Shown piece by piece: positions 41,241 to 50,395 of a DNA stretch of 64,000 nt. This DNA comes from Natranaeroarchaeum sulfidigenes (GTDB lineage Archaea > Halobacteriota > Halobacteria > Halobacteriales > Natronoarchaeaceae), in NCBI RefSeq assembly GCF_017094485.1, contig NZ_CP064786.1, positions 744,001 through 808,000 on the forward strand, given 5' to 3'. The position numbers and the translations under genes are program-made. Every line of letters starts with the position of its first letter. The first letter of the stretch is position 1. The notes under the pieces are model-generated. The model was given only the letters and a program-made list of their open reading frames with translations, made no database searches and had not been told where the DNA came from.

Positions 41241-43412
41241 TTACAGCTCGCTCGCGATCGATGCGATGACGGCTTCGAGCACGTCGTCACGGCCGCCCGC
41301 GAGGAACTCGATGTGACCGTCACGGCCACCCACCGCGGAAACGGCGGCGTTGTTGGCTCGCTCGGCTGCCTGGTCGGCTATCTCTCGGACGTCGAGGCCA
41401 ACCGAGCTACGCACATGGATCTCGTCGTCGTCGACGCCGAGCGTCACGAGCGGCGTCCCCAGCTCCTCGCTCTCGCGACGGTGGAGCGCGTCGACGAGTA
41501 GCGTCGTCGTCGGGAAGTCGTACTGGTGGGTGTAGGCGTCGGTATCGAGAACCGCGAAGTGAACGCCTTTTGCCTCCCGCGTGGTCAGGTTCCGTTCGGC
41601 GGTCTCGATCTCGGTGTCGAGTTTCGTTCGGAACTGCTCGCTGACGTGCCCGGCGAGCCCCTCGGCGCGCTCGAACAGCAGGTCCGTGATCAGTTCGCGC
41701 TTGTCGCGGTAGGTCTGGTAGAACGCCTCCAGCGCGATCGCTTCGCGGAGCTCCTGTACTGCCTCGGTGTCGTAGCCCGCTTCGTTGGCAAGCTCGACGT
41801 ACTGCTCGGGAGCGGCTTCCCAGTACCCAACTGCGGGGACGTGTTCGAGATCAGCGCGAACGTCGGGGTTGACCGCCGCAGCGACGTTCGCTGCGATCGC
41901 GGGTGTCGTGACATCCTCGGCGGAGACGAAGGTATCGACGGCCGAATCGACGCCCTCGTCCGGCGCGTGGGTGTCGATTACAACGCGTTCGACGTCGTAG
42001 ACATCCAGCAGTTCGTAGCCGTCTCTGGACTCTTTCGTGCTACCGACGTCCACAAGCACGACCAGGGGTAGCTGTTCGCCGTGTCGTTCACGGGCTTCCA
42101 GCATGTTCGTCACGTCGTTGGTCGCGGCCTCCATGTCGTAGATATGACCTTCGAGCGGTCGTCGATTGAAGTAGTTGTAGATCGCATCCTGTCGGTCGTG
42201 TTCCTCGCGGATCAGGGGCAGTGCAGCGCGTTCGAGTGCGGCACCGGCCGCGTAGCCGTCGGCGGTCGCGCTATGGCGAACGACGATCGGTCGACCGATC
42301 ATGATGGCGCGACGGATCGCCGTCGTTGCGGCTTCGATTCCATCCTCGACTGCGGCGACGGCGTCGTGGTCGGCCAGCAGCTCGATCTCCTCGGGCCGGG
42401 CAGCCTCCGAGAGCGCGTCCCGGAGTCGCTCTTCGACGACGGCGCGCTCGCCGCCGGTCAGCTCCATCAGGGCCGCGGTCTCGACCTGCAGTTCCTCGCG
42501 TCGGAGTTCGACCTCGCCGTCGAGCCTGACGAAGTCGTCGGTCTCGATCTCGGGGTACGCTCGAACGCCCGCTTCCTCGAAGGCGGCACACTCGACGGTG
42601 CCGGTCTCGTCTCGCAGCTCGAAGATCGTCGGGCCACTGGTCTGCCGGACGCTCACGACTTCTCCTTCGATCCGGACGCGGTCGCCGACTCTGTCTCCGA
42701 GCGTGTCGATCTCGGAACGTTCGATCGTCTCCGCCGCTACATCGTCTGCTGGCTCGTCGTCGATGTCGGGCTCCGGCTCATCCGCCTCGATATCGTCGTC
42801 CGGTTCTTCCTCGTCCGATTCGCCATCTTCGAGGGACGATTCCGCGTCGTCCGCATCGGCAGACTCGTCGACGAGCGTCTCGACTGCTTCGTCGACTACC
42901 GTCGTCGCGTCCCCGGTCTGCTGTTCTCCCTGCGTCGTGCCACCGTTCGGAGCCACCGTCTCGTCCGTCGTGTCAGGTGCTGTATCGTCGTCGACCGTTG
43001 CCGACGACTTATCGGCGTTTCCCGACTCGTCCTCGTCGTACTTTTTGTCGCCGCTCGGTGCGTCAATCAGTCGGCCGCGGAAATCCCGGTCTTCCTGTCG
43101 GATCGACCAGCCCAGATCGACATCGCCGTTGTCCCGAATCGATTTGACCTTGACGTACATGTCGTCGCCAGTGTCCCAGTCGAGGCTGTCAAGTCGCTGA
43201 TCGAGTTCGCTACGGTGGAGGAGGCCGGTGACGCTATCGCCGATGTTGACGAAGACGCCGAACTCGGCGAAGCCATCGACCTCACCCTTATAATACCGGT
43301 TCGGCGTGAGCTGCTCCGGGGAGTTCCCACGGAACTCGAACGCAACGTCCTCTTCGTGTGTGCTACAGACGAGCCCATCCACGGGCTTGCCACAGATGAT
43401 ACAGTTGCTCAT
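41241..43412 (-). CDS. S1/OB-fold/DHH phosphoesterase (RecJ-like)
   Basis: 723 aa in distinct modules. Residues about 1-20 hold a zinc-ribbon-like Cys pair (CIICG and VCSTH); about 38-110 an S1 RNA-binding domain (YYKGEVDGFAEFGVFVNIGD); about 115-225 an acidic disordered linker; about 233-310 an OB fold (RVRIEGEVVSVRQTSGPTIF); and the rest a DHH/DHHA1 phosphoesterase. The DHH motif reads DTH (VIDTHAPDEG) and motif I is ADGYAAG, so the site is divergent from classical RecJ, though other Asp ligands remain (VVLVDVGST). Nuclease or nanoRNase-like activity is likely but not certain. Haloarchaea have several RecJ-like genes. Confidence 0.82.
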   Translation of the reverse strand: MSNCIICGKPVDGLVCSTHEEDVAFEFRGNSPEQLTPNRYYKGEVDGFAEFGVFVNIGDSVTGLLHRSELDQRLDSLDWDTGDDMYVKVKSIRDNGDVDLGWSIRQEDRDFRGRLIDAPSGDKKYDEDESGNADKSSATVDDDTAPDTTDETVAPNGGTTQGEQQTGDATTVVDEAVETLVDESADADDAESSLEDGESDEEEPDDDIEADEPEPDIDDEPADDVAAETIERSEIDTLGDRVGDRVRIEGEVVSVRQTSGPTIFELRDETGTVECAAFEEAGVRAYPEIETDDFVRLDGEVELRREELQVETAALMELTGGERAVVEERLRDALSEAARPEEIELLADHDAVAAVEDGIEAATTAIRRAIMIGRPIVVRHSATADGYAAGAALERAALPLIREEHDRQDAIYNYFNRRPLEGHIYDMEAATNDVTNMLEARERHGEQLPLVVLVDVGSTKESRDGYELLDVYDVERVVIDTHAPDEGVDSAVDTFVSAEDVTTPAIAANVAAAVNPDVRADLEHVPAVGYWEAAPEQYVELANEAGYDTEAVQELREAIALEAFYQTYRDKRELITDLLFERAEGLAGHVSEQFRTKLDTEIETAERNLTTREAKGVHFAVLDTDAYTHQYDFPTTTLLVDALHRRESEELGTPLVTLGVDDDEIHVRSSVGLDVREIADQAAERANNAAVSAVGGRDGHIEFLAGGRDDVLEAVIASIASEL

Positions 43413-43491
43413 TTGATCGAATTGAATAGCCCCGCCCTAAAACTGTTGTCGAAACTCTCTCGGCGCGTGGCCGGGACTGACGTCGGATCGA

Positions 43492-43755
43492 CTACTCGAA
43501 GGCCGGACTCTCCGCTTCTAGCTGGTCGATATCCTCGGCGATGGATCGGACGTCTTCGGGGAACAGTGCCACCTGTATCTCGCTGCCCTCAGCATCCTCG
43601 AACACGAGTTTGACGCGCTTGTCGCCGAACTCCCGCGCTGTTGCTTGCTCCACGTCGAATAGCTTCGCCGTCGCGGTCTTGTTCGACGGCCCGACGTTCT
43701 TGATCGCGCCGTCTTTCAGTTCGAGCATGAAGTCGTCCAGTTGTAGTGTGAGCAT
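43492..43755 (-). CDS. conserved small haloarchaeal protein, 87 aa
   Basis: Start at the ATG at 43755. Mostly beta-strand with LTLQLDDFMLELKDGAIK, KLVFEDAEGSEIQVALFP and a last helix. No recognised family. It precedes the S1/DHH gene on the same strand by 79 bp and may be transcribed with it. Confidence 0.6.
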   Translation of the reverse strand: MLTLQLDDFMLELKDGAIKNVGPSNKTATAKLFDVEQATAREFGDKRVKLVFEDAEGSEIQVALFPEDVRSIAEDIDQLEAESPAFE

Positions 43756-43935
43756 GGACACAGTTTATCCGGGAGGCTCAAAAGTCCCATCCTCGCGACC
43801 GCCTTCAGCGCTGGAGCGCCGGAACGTGCCAGTACCTGCCGGTGACCGGTACGTTCTTGTTGGGTATCTATGGGACTCCGTATCAGTCAATTCAGTTACC
43901 ACTAAGTGGATGAAGGGAGTACGCCCCGACGTACC

Positions 43936-44664
43936 ATGGAACTCACCTGGCACGGTCACTCGACCTGGCGCATCGTCGTCGGAGACACCGACCTGCTGAT
44001 CGACCCGTTCTTCGATAACCCGAAGACAGATCTCGACCCTACGGACATAGACTCCCCCGATTACGTGCTTCTCACCCACGGTCACGACGACCACGTCGCC
44101 GATGTTGGGGCCTTCGAGGACGCGACAGTCGTGGGCAACCCGGAAGTGACCGGACACGTGGTCAGCGAGCACGGTGTCGACGAGGACGCAGTGATCGGAA
44201 TGAACCTCGGCGGAACGGTCGAACTTGGCGACGCCTACGTGACGATGCACCGGGCCGACCACTCGAACGGCGTGGGCTCGGGCTTCGAGGCACCCAGTGC
44301 CGGAATGCCGGCGGGCTACGTCATCAGCGACACGAAGCCGACGCAGGTCGCTGACGAGGAGAGTACGACGTTCTACCACGCAGGCGATACCGGGCTGATG
44401 ACCGAGATGCGCGACGTGATCGCGCCGTATCTCGAACCCGACGCCGCGGCCGTTCCGGTCGGCGATCACTTCACGATGGGGCCGATGCAGGCGGCAATCG
44501 CAGTCGACTGGCTCGATGTCGACCACGCGTTCCCGATGCATTACGACTCGTTCCCGCCGATCGAGATCGACACGGACGACTTCGTCCGCGAGGTGAAAGC
44601 GACGGGAAGCGACGCTGACGTCCACGTGCTGGACGGCGACGAGAGCTTCGAGCTATCGTCGTAG
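43936..44664 (+). CDS. UPF0173-type metal-dependent hydrolase
   Basis: 242 aa from the ATG at 43936. Metallo-beta-lactamase fold of the UPF0173 group: [12 protein letters not shown] at the start, ligands in [13 protein letters not shown] (His, His, Asp, His), [10 protein letters not shown]-type motif ([10 protein letters not shown]), and HYDSFPPIE at the end. Known members are stand-alone hydrolases of unknown substrate. The last conserved segment [10 protein letters not shown] supports the assignment. Confidence 0.88.
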   Translation: MELTWHGHSTWRIVVGDTDLLIDPFFDNPKTDLDPTDIDSPDYVLLTHGHDDHVADVGAFEDATVVGNPEVTGHVVSEHGVDEDAVIGMNLGGTVELGDAYVTMHRADHSNGVGSGFEAPSAGMPAGYVISDTKPTQVADEESTTFYHAGDTGLMTEMRDVIAPYLEPDAAAVPVGDHFTMGPMQAAIAVDWLDVDHAFPMHYDSFPPIEIDTDDFVREVKATGSDADVHVLDGDESFELSS

Positions 44665-44728
44665 CTTTCACCATCCGCTTTCCGATTGAACAACCCTTAC
44701 AACGACGGGCGTTGAAACAGTGGCTGCT

Positions 44729-45115
44729 ATGGCCAAAGAAGTACACAGCACCTCCACGGAGGGCTTTTCGACGCAGAACAAGATTCGAGAGTTCGAGACG
44801 ACCATCGACGCCACCGGCGAGGACGCGCCTGACACGCTCGAAACACTGCTCGCCACGTATAGCGCGTGTTTCGTCCCGGCGCTCCGCGTCGGCTCCGAAC
44901 AACGTGGCGGCGGCGACCTCGGCGAGGTCGAGATCGCGGTTACGGGCGAACTGAACGACGACGACAAGCTCGAATCGATCTCGTTCGACGTCACGACCGA
45001 GGCCGACCTCGACGACGAGACGGCAGCAAAGGTCAACGAGCGCGCTCAGGAACTCTGCAAGGTCCACGACGCGCTCAAAGAGAGTCTGCACGCCGACGTG
45101 ACGATCAACGACTGA
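44729..45115 (+). CDS. OsmC-family protein
   Basis: 128 aa from the ATG at 44729. OsmC/Ohr proteins reduce organic hydroperoxides with two cysteines. One conserved Cys is in TYSACFVPALRVG and the second in AQELCKVHDALKES. The length and the GFSTQNKIREFETTIDA start are typical of haloarchaeal OsmC proteins. It follows the hydrolase by 64 bp and has a GTTGAAAC-type weak promoter, so it may have its own transcript. Confidence 0.85.
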   Translation: MAKEVHSTSTEGFSTQNKIREFETTIDATGEDAPDTLETLLATYSACFVPALRVGSEQRGGGDLGEVEIAVTGELNDDDKLESISFDVTTEADLDDETAAKVNERAQELCKVHDALKESLHADVTIND

Positions 45116-45169
45116 TCGGGCGGCTCCGTTTTCCACAGATCTAATACGGCTGTTAGCCGTACGACCGAT

Positions 45170-45634
45170 ATGGGCAACAGTGACTGGACCGACAGGATCG
45201 TCGGCGCACGTATGAAAGTAGATCAAGAGTTTTCGGAACAGGTACAGGCATCCGAGTTTTCCAGCCAGGAGTGGGGGATGATCATGACCGCGGTGGAGCT
45301 GGAGATCGAGAACCCCGAGACGCCGGAGGAGGCCCGGGTCGTCGCAAACACGGAGAGCGTCCCGCAGGTGATGCCCGCACTGGACGACGTGCGCGATCAG
45401 ATGGGCGCGATGGGCGGAGCCCCGGGAGGGTCGTCGGGAGGCAGTGGGGGTGGCGGCATCATCGACAGCATACTGGGTGTGTTCGGGATGGGTGGTGACG
45501 GCGGTGGGGACGCCAAGCGGATCGAAGCAGCCGAGACTCTCGCTCAGGAGTACGCAGAGCGACTACAGTCCCATCTCGAATCACAGGGACAGTGGGAGAC
45601 GGCATGCAATGCGGCAGCGAGAGCGTCTGAATAG
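45170..45634 (+). CDS. conserved haloarchaeal protein (DUF5799-like)
   Basis: 154 aa. An N-terminal helix-rich domain (DWTDRIVGARMKVDQEFSE, EWGMIMTAVELEIENPE) is followed by a Gly/Ser-rich hinge and a helical tail rich in Glu and Ala. The name rests on memory of the haloarchaeal family labelled DUF5799. Function unknown. Confidence 0.7.
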   Translation: MGNSDWTDRIVGARMKVDQEFSEQVQASEFSSQEWGMIMTAVELEIENPETPEEARVVANTESVPQVMPALDDVRDQMGAMGGAPGGSSGGSGGGGIIDSILGVFGMGGDGGGDAKRIEAAETLAQEYAERLQSHLESQGQWETACNAAARASE

Positions 45635-45721
45635 CCCGAAAACTGTAGTTCCCACTCTTTGAAAACCGACCCCGTCATTTGAAGGGTTTTGCCTGAGAAC
45701 CCAGAACTGGAGGCAACAATA

Positions 45722-46303
45722 ATGGCAACGCAACCATCGGAACGGACGCTCGAAACCGAGATGTTCGGTCGAACGGTAAGTTACGAATACTCGGAGACGT
45801 GGGTCGGCTACTCGATGCTCTCCCTGCGTCTCGTGATGGCGTGGATATTCTTTCAGGCAGGGATCGAAAAGTGGGCCGAAGGTGGCTTCGGCGATCCGCT
45901 CGCGTGGAGTTCGGCAGGATTTCTCGAAAACGCAATCGATCCGGCGAACCCGCTCAGCGGAATGTTCGCCGCATTCGCCGACCTCGCCTGGCTGTTCGAC
46001 CCGCTCGTGATCTTCGGACAGGTACTCATCGGACTTGCACTCCTGTTCGGCGTCTTCGTCCGCTTTGCGGCTATGATGGGTGCGATCCAGATGCTCATGT
46101 TCTGGACCGCCGCGTGGGAGGGTGGACTCATGGCCGGGTTCCCGGTCGAGAACGGCTACTTCATCGACAGCTCCTTTGTCTACATGCTCTTGCTGTTCGG
46201 TCTCGGCGCGTTCGGCGCTGGCCGGATCCTCGGCCTCGATTCCAAACTCGAACAGACCGAGATCGTCCAGCAGAATCCGTGGCTGCGCTACCTGCTGGGC
46301 TAA
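45722..46303 (+). CDS. DoxX-family membrane protein
   Basis: 193 aa from the ATG at 45722. Four membrane helices in the DoxX layout: RLVMAWIFFQAGIEKWAEGG in the first, then FDPLVIFGQVLIGLALLFGV and FGLGAFGAGRILGLDSKLE. DoxX proteins were first described as the small subunit of archaeal thiosulfate:quinone oxidoreductase, but many stand alone. The N-terminal soluble part may be a haloarchaeal extension. Confidence 0.85.
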   Translation: MATQPSERTLETEMFGRTVSYEYSETWVGYSMLSLRLVMAWIFFQAGIEKWAEGGFGDPLAWSSAGFLENAIDPANPLSGMFAAFADLAWLFDPLVIFGQVLIGLALLFGVFVRFAAMMGAIQMLMFWTAAWEGGLMAGFPVENGYFIDSSFVYMLLLFGLGAFGAGRILGLDSKLEQTEIVQQNPWLRYLLG

Positions 46304-46322
46304 GCTGACCGGGTGGGAACTA

Positions 46323-46463
46323 CTACTCAGTTTTGAATAACGTCAGTTCTTCAGCCTGATAGATGTTGATCAGTTCGTTGATTAGCTCGTCGTAGGACTC
46401 GTCCTCGACCTGCAGGTTGTCGAGTCGTTCGATCGTCTCCTCGTCGAGATCTATTTCTGGCAT
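46323..46463 (-). CDS. short antitoxin-like protein, 46 aa
   Basis: Micro-gene: start ATG at 46463, stop TAG at 46325. The sequence PEIDLDEETIERLDNLQVED and ESYDELINELINIYQAEELT resembles the small haloarchaeal RHH-type antitoxins labelled DUF7557 (from memory). No toxin gene is beside it. It lies between DoxX and leuB on the minus strand. Confidence 0.65.
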   Translation of the reverse strand: MPEIDLDEETIERLDNLQVEDESYDELINELINIYQAEELTLFKTE

Positions 46464-46555
46464 ATACGTTGGATTTCGCGCGGGGGTCGCTTAATCGTCG
46501 GGGCTCACCATTGACAGACCCCCGGAAAATACAGTCAAAAGGAGTAACCGGACAC

Positions 46556-47536
46556 TCAGAGCCGCTCGATGATCGCCGCGGTGACGTCCTCGGTGGACGC
46601 ATCGCCGCCGAGATCCGGTGTGCGTGGCCCCGCATCGAGGACAGCTTCGGTCGCATCGCGGACCCGGTCACCGTCCTCGCCGTATCCGAGATGGTCGAGC
46701 ATCATCGCGGCCGACAGAATCATTGCGGTAGGATTGGCGACGCCCTCACCGGCGATGTCGGGCGCAGAGCCGTGGACCGGTTCGAACAGCGCGTTCTCCG
46801 ACCCGACGTTCGCGCTCGGGAGGAGTCCGAGACCGCCGACGAGTCCGGCCGCCAGATCCGACAGCATATCGCCCGCGAGGTTCGGACAGATGACGACGCC
46901 GTAGTCCTCGGGATGGGTGATCAGATGCATCGCCAGCGCGTCCATCAGGGCGGTGTCGTATTCCGCGCCGCGTTCCTCGGCGACGGCCTCGGCGGTCTCC
47001 AGAAAGAGCCCGTCCGTCTCGCGCATGACGTTTGCCTTGTGGGCGATCGTCACGTCGTCGTAGCCGTTCGTCTCGGCGTACTCGAAGCCGAACTCGGCGA
47101 TATCCCGTGAGGCGTCCTCGGTGATGACGCGAGTCAGCGTCGTCACGCCGTCGGCGATTTCGCTTTCGATCCCCGAGTAGACGCCCTCGGTGTTCTCACG
47201 AATGAAGACGAGGTCGGTATCGGGCTGGACGGCGTCGAGGCCGGGGTAGGAGACTGCCGGGCGAACGTTGGCAAAGGAGCCGACGACCTCACGCAGCGGG
47301 AGGATCACGTCGGCGGCGGTCTCGCCCGCTGCACCGAACAGCGTCGCATCGGCACCGCGTGCGAGTTCGCGGGTATCCTGTGGAAGCGCTTCACCAGTTT
47401 CGGCTTTCGTCGCGTCACCCGCATCCCCCTCGACGAAATCGAACTCGATATCGAGGGCGTCGAGCACCTCGACTGCCGCTGGGGTCACTTCCTGTCCGAT
47501 TCCGTCGCCCGGGATCACGGCGATCCGATGTGTCAT
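46556..47536 (-). CDS. leuB: 3-isopropylmalate dehydrogenase
   Basis: 326 aa from the ATG at 47536. It oxidises and decarboxylates 3-isopropylmalate in leucine synthesis, using NAD. Landmarks: [80 protein letters not shown]. The leu/ilv operon ends 4.1 kb away at leuD, so leuB is detached here, with PiT, Usp, halocyanin and the TnpB element between. Homoisocitrate or isocitrate enzymes are related, but the Ser/Arg pattern fits LeuB. Confidence 0.9.
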   Translation of the reverse strand: MTHRIAVIPGDGIGQEVTPAAVEVLDALDIEFDFVEGDAGDATKAETGEALPQDTRELARGADATLFGAAGETAADVILPLREVVGSFANVRPAVSYPGLDAVQPDTDLVFIRENTEGVYSGIESEIADGVTTLTRVITEDASRDIAEFGFEYAETNGYDDVTIAHKANVMRETDGLFLETAEAVAEERGAEYDTALMDALAMHLITHPEDYGVVICPNLAGDMLSDLAAGLVGGLGLLPSANVGSENALFEPVHGSAPDIAGEGVANPTAMILSAAMMLDHLGYGEDGDRVRDATEAVLDAGPRTPDLGGDASTEDVTAAIIERL

Positions 47537-47710
47537 TACCACCCCAGATGCTGTGAGGATAAGAAAGGGATTCGGTTCGACACCGCGACGTCACCTCAAG
47601 GATTAACCGCTCCGCCGACACATCCCATGATATGTACGCTACCGGGATCGGAACTCACGACCCGTCGGCGCTCCCGAGGACCAAGTGTCGCAGATCGGGG
47701 TGGCCCTGAC

Positions 47711-48916
47711 GTGTCGGTTGCGTTCTGGGCGCTCGTCGGCCTGGGGACCCTCACCTGCCTGTTTATGGCGTGGGCGCTCGGCGCGAACAGCAACTCGCCC
47801 CCCTTCGCCCCGGCGATCGGCGCGAACGCCATCTCGACAATGCGAGCGGCGTTTATTATCGGCATCCTTGCGGCGCTGGGCGCGCTCACGCAGGGTGGTG
47901 CGATCTCCGAGACTGTCGGACAGAGCCTGATTCTCGACGTTCAGATTACCGCGCTCGCCGCGATTGCGGGACTCATCACTGCTGCGTCATTCATGATCTT
48001 CGGTGTCTACTCCGGGTATCCGGTGCCAGCGGCGTTCGCGACGACCGGAGCGATGGTCGGTGTCGGGCTCTCGCTCGGCGGCGCGCCGGCAATCGATACG
48101 TATCGCGAACTCGTCACCTTCTGGCTCCTCGTCCCCCCGACCTCCGGTGGGATGGCCTATATAACCGCGAAACTACTCAGACGGGACGACATTCCCGATA
48201 CTGTCGGAGTTCCGCTGCTGGCGGGTATCGTCGGTGGGATCCTCGCGAATATTCGACTCGGCGTGATACCGTCGCCACCGGAAATCGACCAGAATTCGGT
48301 TGCGGAGTTCGTCTCGCGGCTCGTCGGAGAACCCACAGTGCTTGGGATCGACGTCGCTGTCGTGCTCGTAACCCTCGTGTTCGGCGTTGTGGGGTTCTCG
48401 TTTATCCGCAAGCAGACCATAAAATCGGCCGAAAAGGGTATCAAAACGTTCCTCCTCGTGCTGGGGGGTGTCGTCGCTTTCTCCAGTGGGGGCAGTCAGG
48501 TCGGACTGGCAACCGGCCCCCTCGAAAACCTCTTTGGCGTCGAACTCGGGCTCCCAGGAATCGTCCTGCTGACGATCGGTGCAGTGGGGATCCTTGCCGG
48601 TGCATGGATGGGCGCACCACGGCTGCTGCAGGCAACCTCCCGAGAGTACGCCCAGCTGGGAGCTCGTCGGTCGATCGCCGCGCTTGTCCCCGGCTTCATC
48701 ATCGCCCAGATCGCAATCGCGCTTGGCATCCCCACCTCCTTCAATAACATCATCATCTCGGGCGTGATCGGGGGCGGGCTCGCCGCTGGCTCGGCTGGCG
48801 TCTCGCGCAGAAAGATCGGCGTCACGCTGGCGTTCTGGCTGATCACGCTCTCGACGTCGATCGTCATCGGCTTCGGGCTGTATCAACTGCTTTCGACCGT
48901 GCTGGGAATTCAGTAA
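47711..48916 (+). CDS. PiT-family inorganic phosphate transporter
   Basis: 401 aa from the GTG at 47711, which places the start directly before the first helix; a longer frame from 47528 or 47627 adds a polar, Arg- and Pro-rich stretch and is less likely. PiT signature GANSNSPPFAPAIGANAIST (about residues 22-41) is the GANDVANA-type repeat, with the second repeat at GVVAFSSGGSQVGLATGPLE. About ten helices. Takes up phosphate with cations. Divergent from leuB across about 170 bp. Confidence 0.85.
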   Translation: MSVAFWALVGLGTLTCLFMAWALGANSNSPPFAPAIGANAISTMRAAFIIGILAALGALTQGGAISETVGQSLILDVQITALAAIAGLITAASFMIFGVYSGYPVPAAFATTGAMVGVGLSLGGAPAIDTYRELVTFWLLVPPTSGGMAYITAKLLRRDDIPDTVGVPLLAGIVGGILANIRLGVIPSPPEIDQNSVAEFVSRLVGEPTVLGIDVAVVLVTLVFGVVGFSFIRKQTIKSAEKGIKTFLLVLGGVVAFSSGGSQVGLATGPLENLFGVELGLPGIVLLTIGAVGILAGAWMGAPRLLQATSREYAQLGARRSIAALVPGFIIAQIAIALGIPTSFNNIIISGVIGGGLAAGSAGVSRRKIGVTLAFWLITLSTSIVIGFGLYQLLSTVLGIQ

Positions 48917-49348
48917 CTACCTGATCACAGTCACGGACACCGGAGCTTCCGCCACGACTTTCGTCGCAACCGTCCCGAGGAGCCGTTTTGCGATCCGATT
49001 CGCGTCGCCGCCGTGCCCGCCCATGACGACGTGATCGACGTCACGGTCCTCGGCAACGTCGAGGATCACGTCCGCCGGATCACCAGTCTCGATCATGATG
49101 TCGACCGTTCGATCCGCCACGTCTGCCTGACGTTCCGCTTGCTCGATTACCAGTTCGGCGTGCTCGCGGGCGGCACCGACTCGCTCCTCATCAGCGCCGA
49201 GAAGACCCCCCTCGCTCATCGGCGCGTCGAGCGGCAGGATGACGTTCACAACCGTGATCGGACACTCGAACGTTTCCAGTGCGTGTTCGAGTGCGTCGTC
49301 AGCCAGCGGCGAGCCGTCCAGCGGGACGAGGACGTGTGAAGGTGCCAC
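48917..49348 (-). CDS. universal stress protein
   Basis: 143 aa from the GTG at 49348 (codon preceding APSHVLVPLDGS), the normal length of a single UspA domain. The ATP-binding signature GGHGGDANRIAKRLLGTVATK (21 residues, positions about 110-130) holds the G-x2-G-x9-G pattern. Tail to tail with the PiT gene with no gap. Confidence 0.9.
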   Translation of the reverse strand: MAPSHVLVPLDGSPLADDALEHALETFECPITVVNVILPLDAPMSEGGLLGADEERVGAAREHAELVIEQAERQADVADRTVDIMIETGDPADVILDVAEDRDVDHVVMGGHGGDANRIAKRLLGTVATKVVAEAPVSVTVIR

Positions 49349-49443
49349 AGATGATCTTCGACTGGCGGGGTTTTGTATCTCACGGCGACCGGTCCGGCGG
49401 GACAAAGAAGCGGGACAAAAACGCAATTACTGCGGGTGGTCGA

Positions 49444-49977
49444 TCAGCCTTCGGTCTCGGTGACATCGATCGCGCCGTACATCCCTTCAGCAGTGTGGGG
49501 TTCACAGTAGTACAGCTGAATCCCGTCGTCGTCAAAGGACTGATCGAAAGTCGTCCCGTCTTCGGCAACGACATCACCGCTGTTGAAGTCCGATGCGGAA
49601 TCCTCGTCGGAGACGACGTTGTGCGCACCACCCTCCCAGACCCATTCGACGGTCGTGCCCGAGTCGATCCGGATCGCGGCCGGTTCGAAGACGTTGGTGT
49701 CAGTCAGTGAGACTGTCACCTGCTCCTCGCCTGTCGCGTCGACCATCGTCCCATCGTAGTTAGGCGCGTCCTGTAGATACTCCTCGATCGCTACAGGGAC
49801 CTCGTCGATCTCGCCGATAGATCCGTCGTCATCGTTTTCTGTTCCGTTCTCGTCGTCGCTATCGTCGACCTCCACGGCTCCGTTTTCATCGCCGTCATCG
49901 GCACAGCCGGCCAGGGCAGTGAGGGCGACGGTTCCACTCGCAGCGATAAATCGGCGGCGGCTCTGTTGGTTCGACAT
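49444..49977 (-). CDS. halocyanin-type blue copper lipoprotein
   Basis: 177 aa. Twin-arginine signal (SRRRFIAASG) and lipobox with Cys25 (ALAGC), then an acidic Asp/Glu linker and a cupredoxin domain. The type 1 copper ligands are a His in GGAHNVVSDE and a Cys, His, Met cluster in YYCEPHTAEGM. Halocyanins carry electrons at the outer membrane face and are plausible donors to the oxidases in this window. The promoter region contains TATAACTAT about 38 bp upstream of the start. Confidence 0.92.
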   Translation of the reverse strand: MSNQQSRRRFIAASGTVALTALAGCADDGDENGAVEVDDSDDENGTENDDDGSIGEIDEVPVAIEEYLQDAPNYDGTMVDATGEEQVTVSLTDTNVFEPAAIRIDSGTTVEWVWEGGAHNVVSDEDSASDFNSGDVVAEDGTTFDQSFDDDGIQLYYCEPHTAEGMYGAIDVTETEG

Positions 49978-50131
49978 GCACCGCGAGGTTGGTTTCTATG
50001 GTCAAAAGCACAGTGGTATAGTTATATTGATATGTATTGATTGATGCTGTACAATAGATACAGCTACTCTCTCCGTCAGCAACTCAGAAAAACGAATCTA
50101 CGGCGGTTTTAGCTGAACCGAGGCGCTAAGC

Positions 50132-50174
50132 CCCCTTCCTCAAGGAGCGACCGAAGGGAGCGAGTAGGGAGGGG
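50132..50174 (+). repeat. left-end hairpin of TnpB element 2
   Basis: Arms 50132-50140 and 50166-50174 pair over 9 positions with one wobble or mismatch. The same structure is at 4455-4497 (element 1). Confidence 0.6.
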
Positions 50175-50269
50175 ATACAGCGCCGCACGAGTAGCAAACA
50201 CGTTCAACACTCGGCCCACAGGCCCACGCAATCGCAACTCTTATTTGTGTAGTTTGTGTATTGTGTGGT

Positions 50270-50392
50270 GTGGCAACGCGCAAGAACATCTCTATCCGCG
50301 ACGACCAAGCCGAGTGGATTCAGGAAAACCACCTGAACCTTTCCTCGTTCGTTCAAGAAAAATTGGATGAACTAATCGAGGAGCGAGAGTAA
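50270..50392 (+). CDS. 40-aa ribbon-helix-helix-like micro-ORF upstream of tnpB
   Basis: GTG start at 50270, TAA at 50390-50392, only 3 nt before the tnpB ATG. The protein reads ATRKNISIRDDQAEWIQENH, then LNLSSFVQEKLDELIEER: one short strand plus two helices, the minimal shape of an RHH DNA-binding domain. Tight spacing implies co-translation with tnpB. Element 1 lacks it. Whether it represses the element, aids TnpB or is a remnant is unknown. Too short to be found by most gene callers. Confidence 0.7.
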   Translation: MATRKNISIRDDQAEWIQENHLNLSSFVQEKLDELIEERE

Positions 50393-50395
50393 CGG

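Noticed and set aside
42081-43613. 510-aa frame antisense to the S1/DHH gene
   Set aside because: Opposite strand of a clear gene; no domain or start signals.
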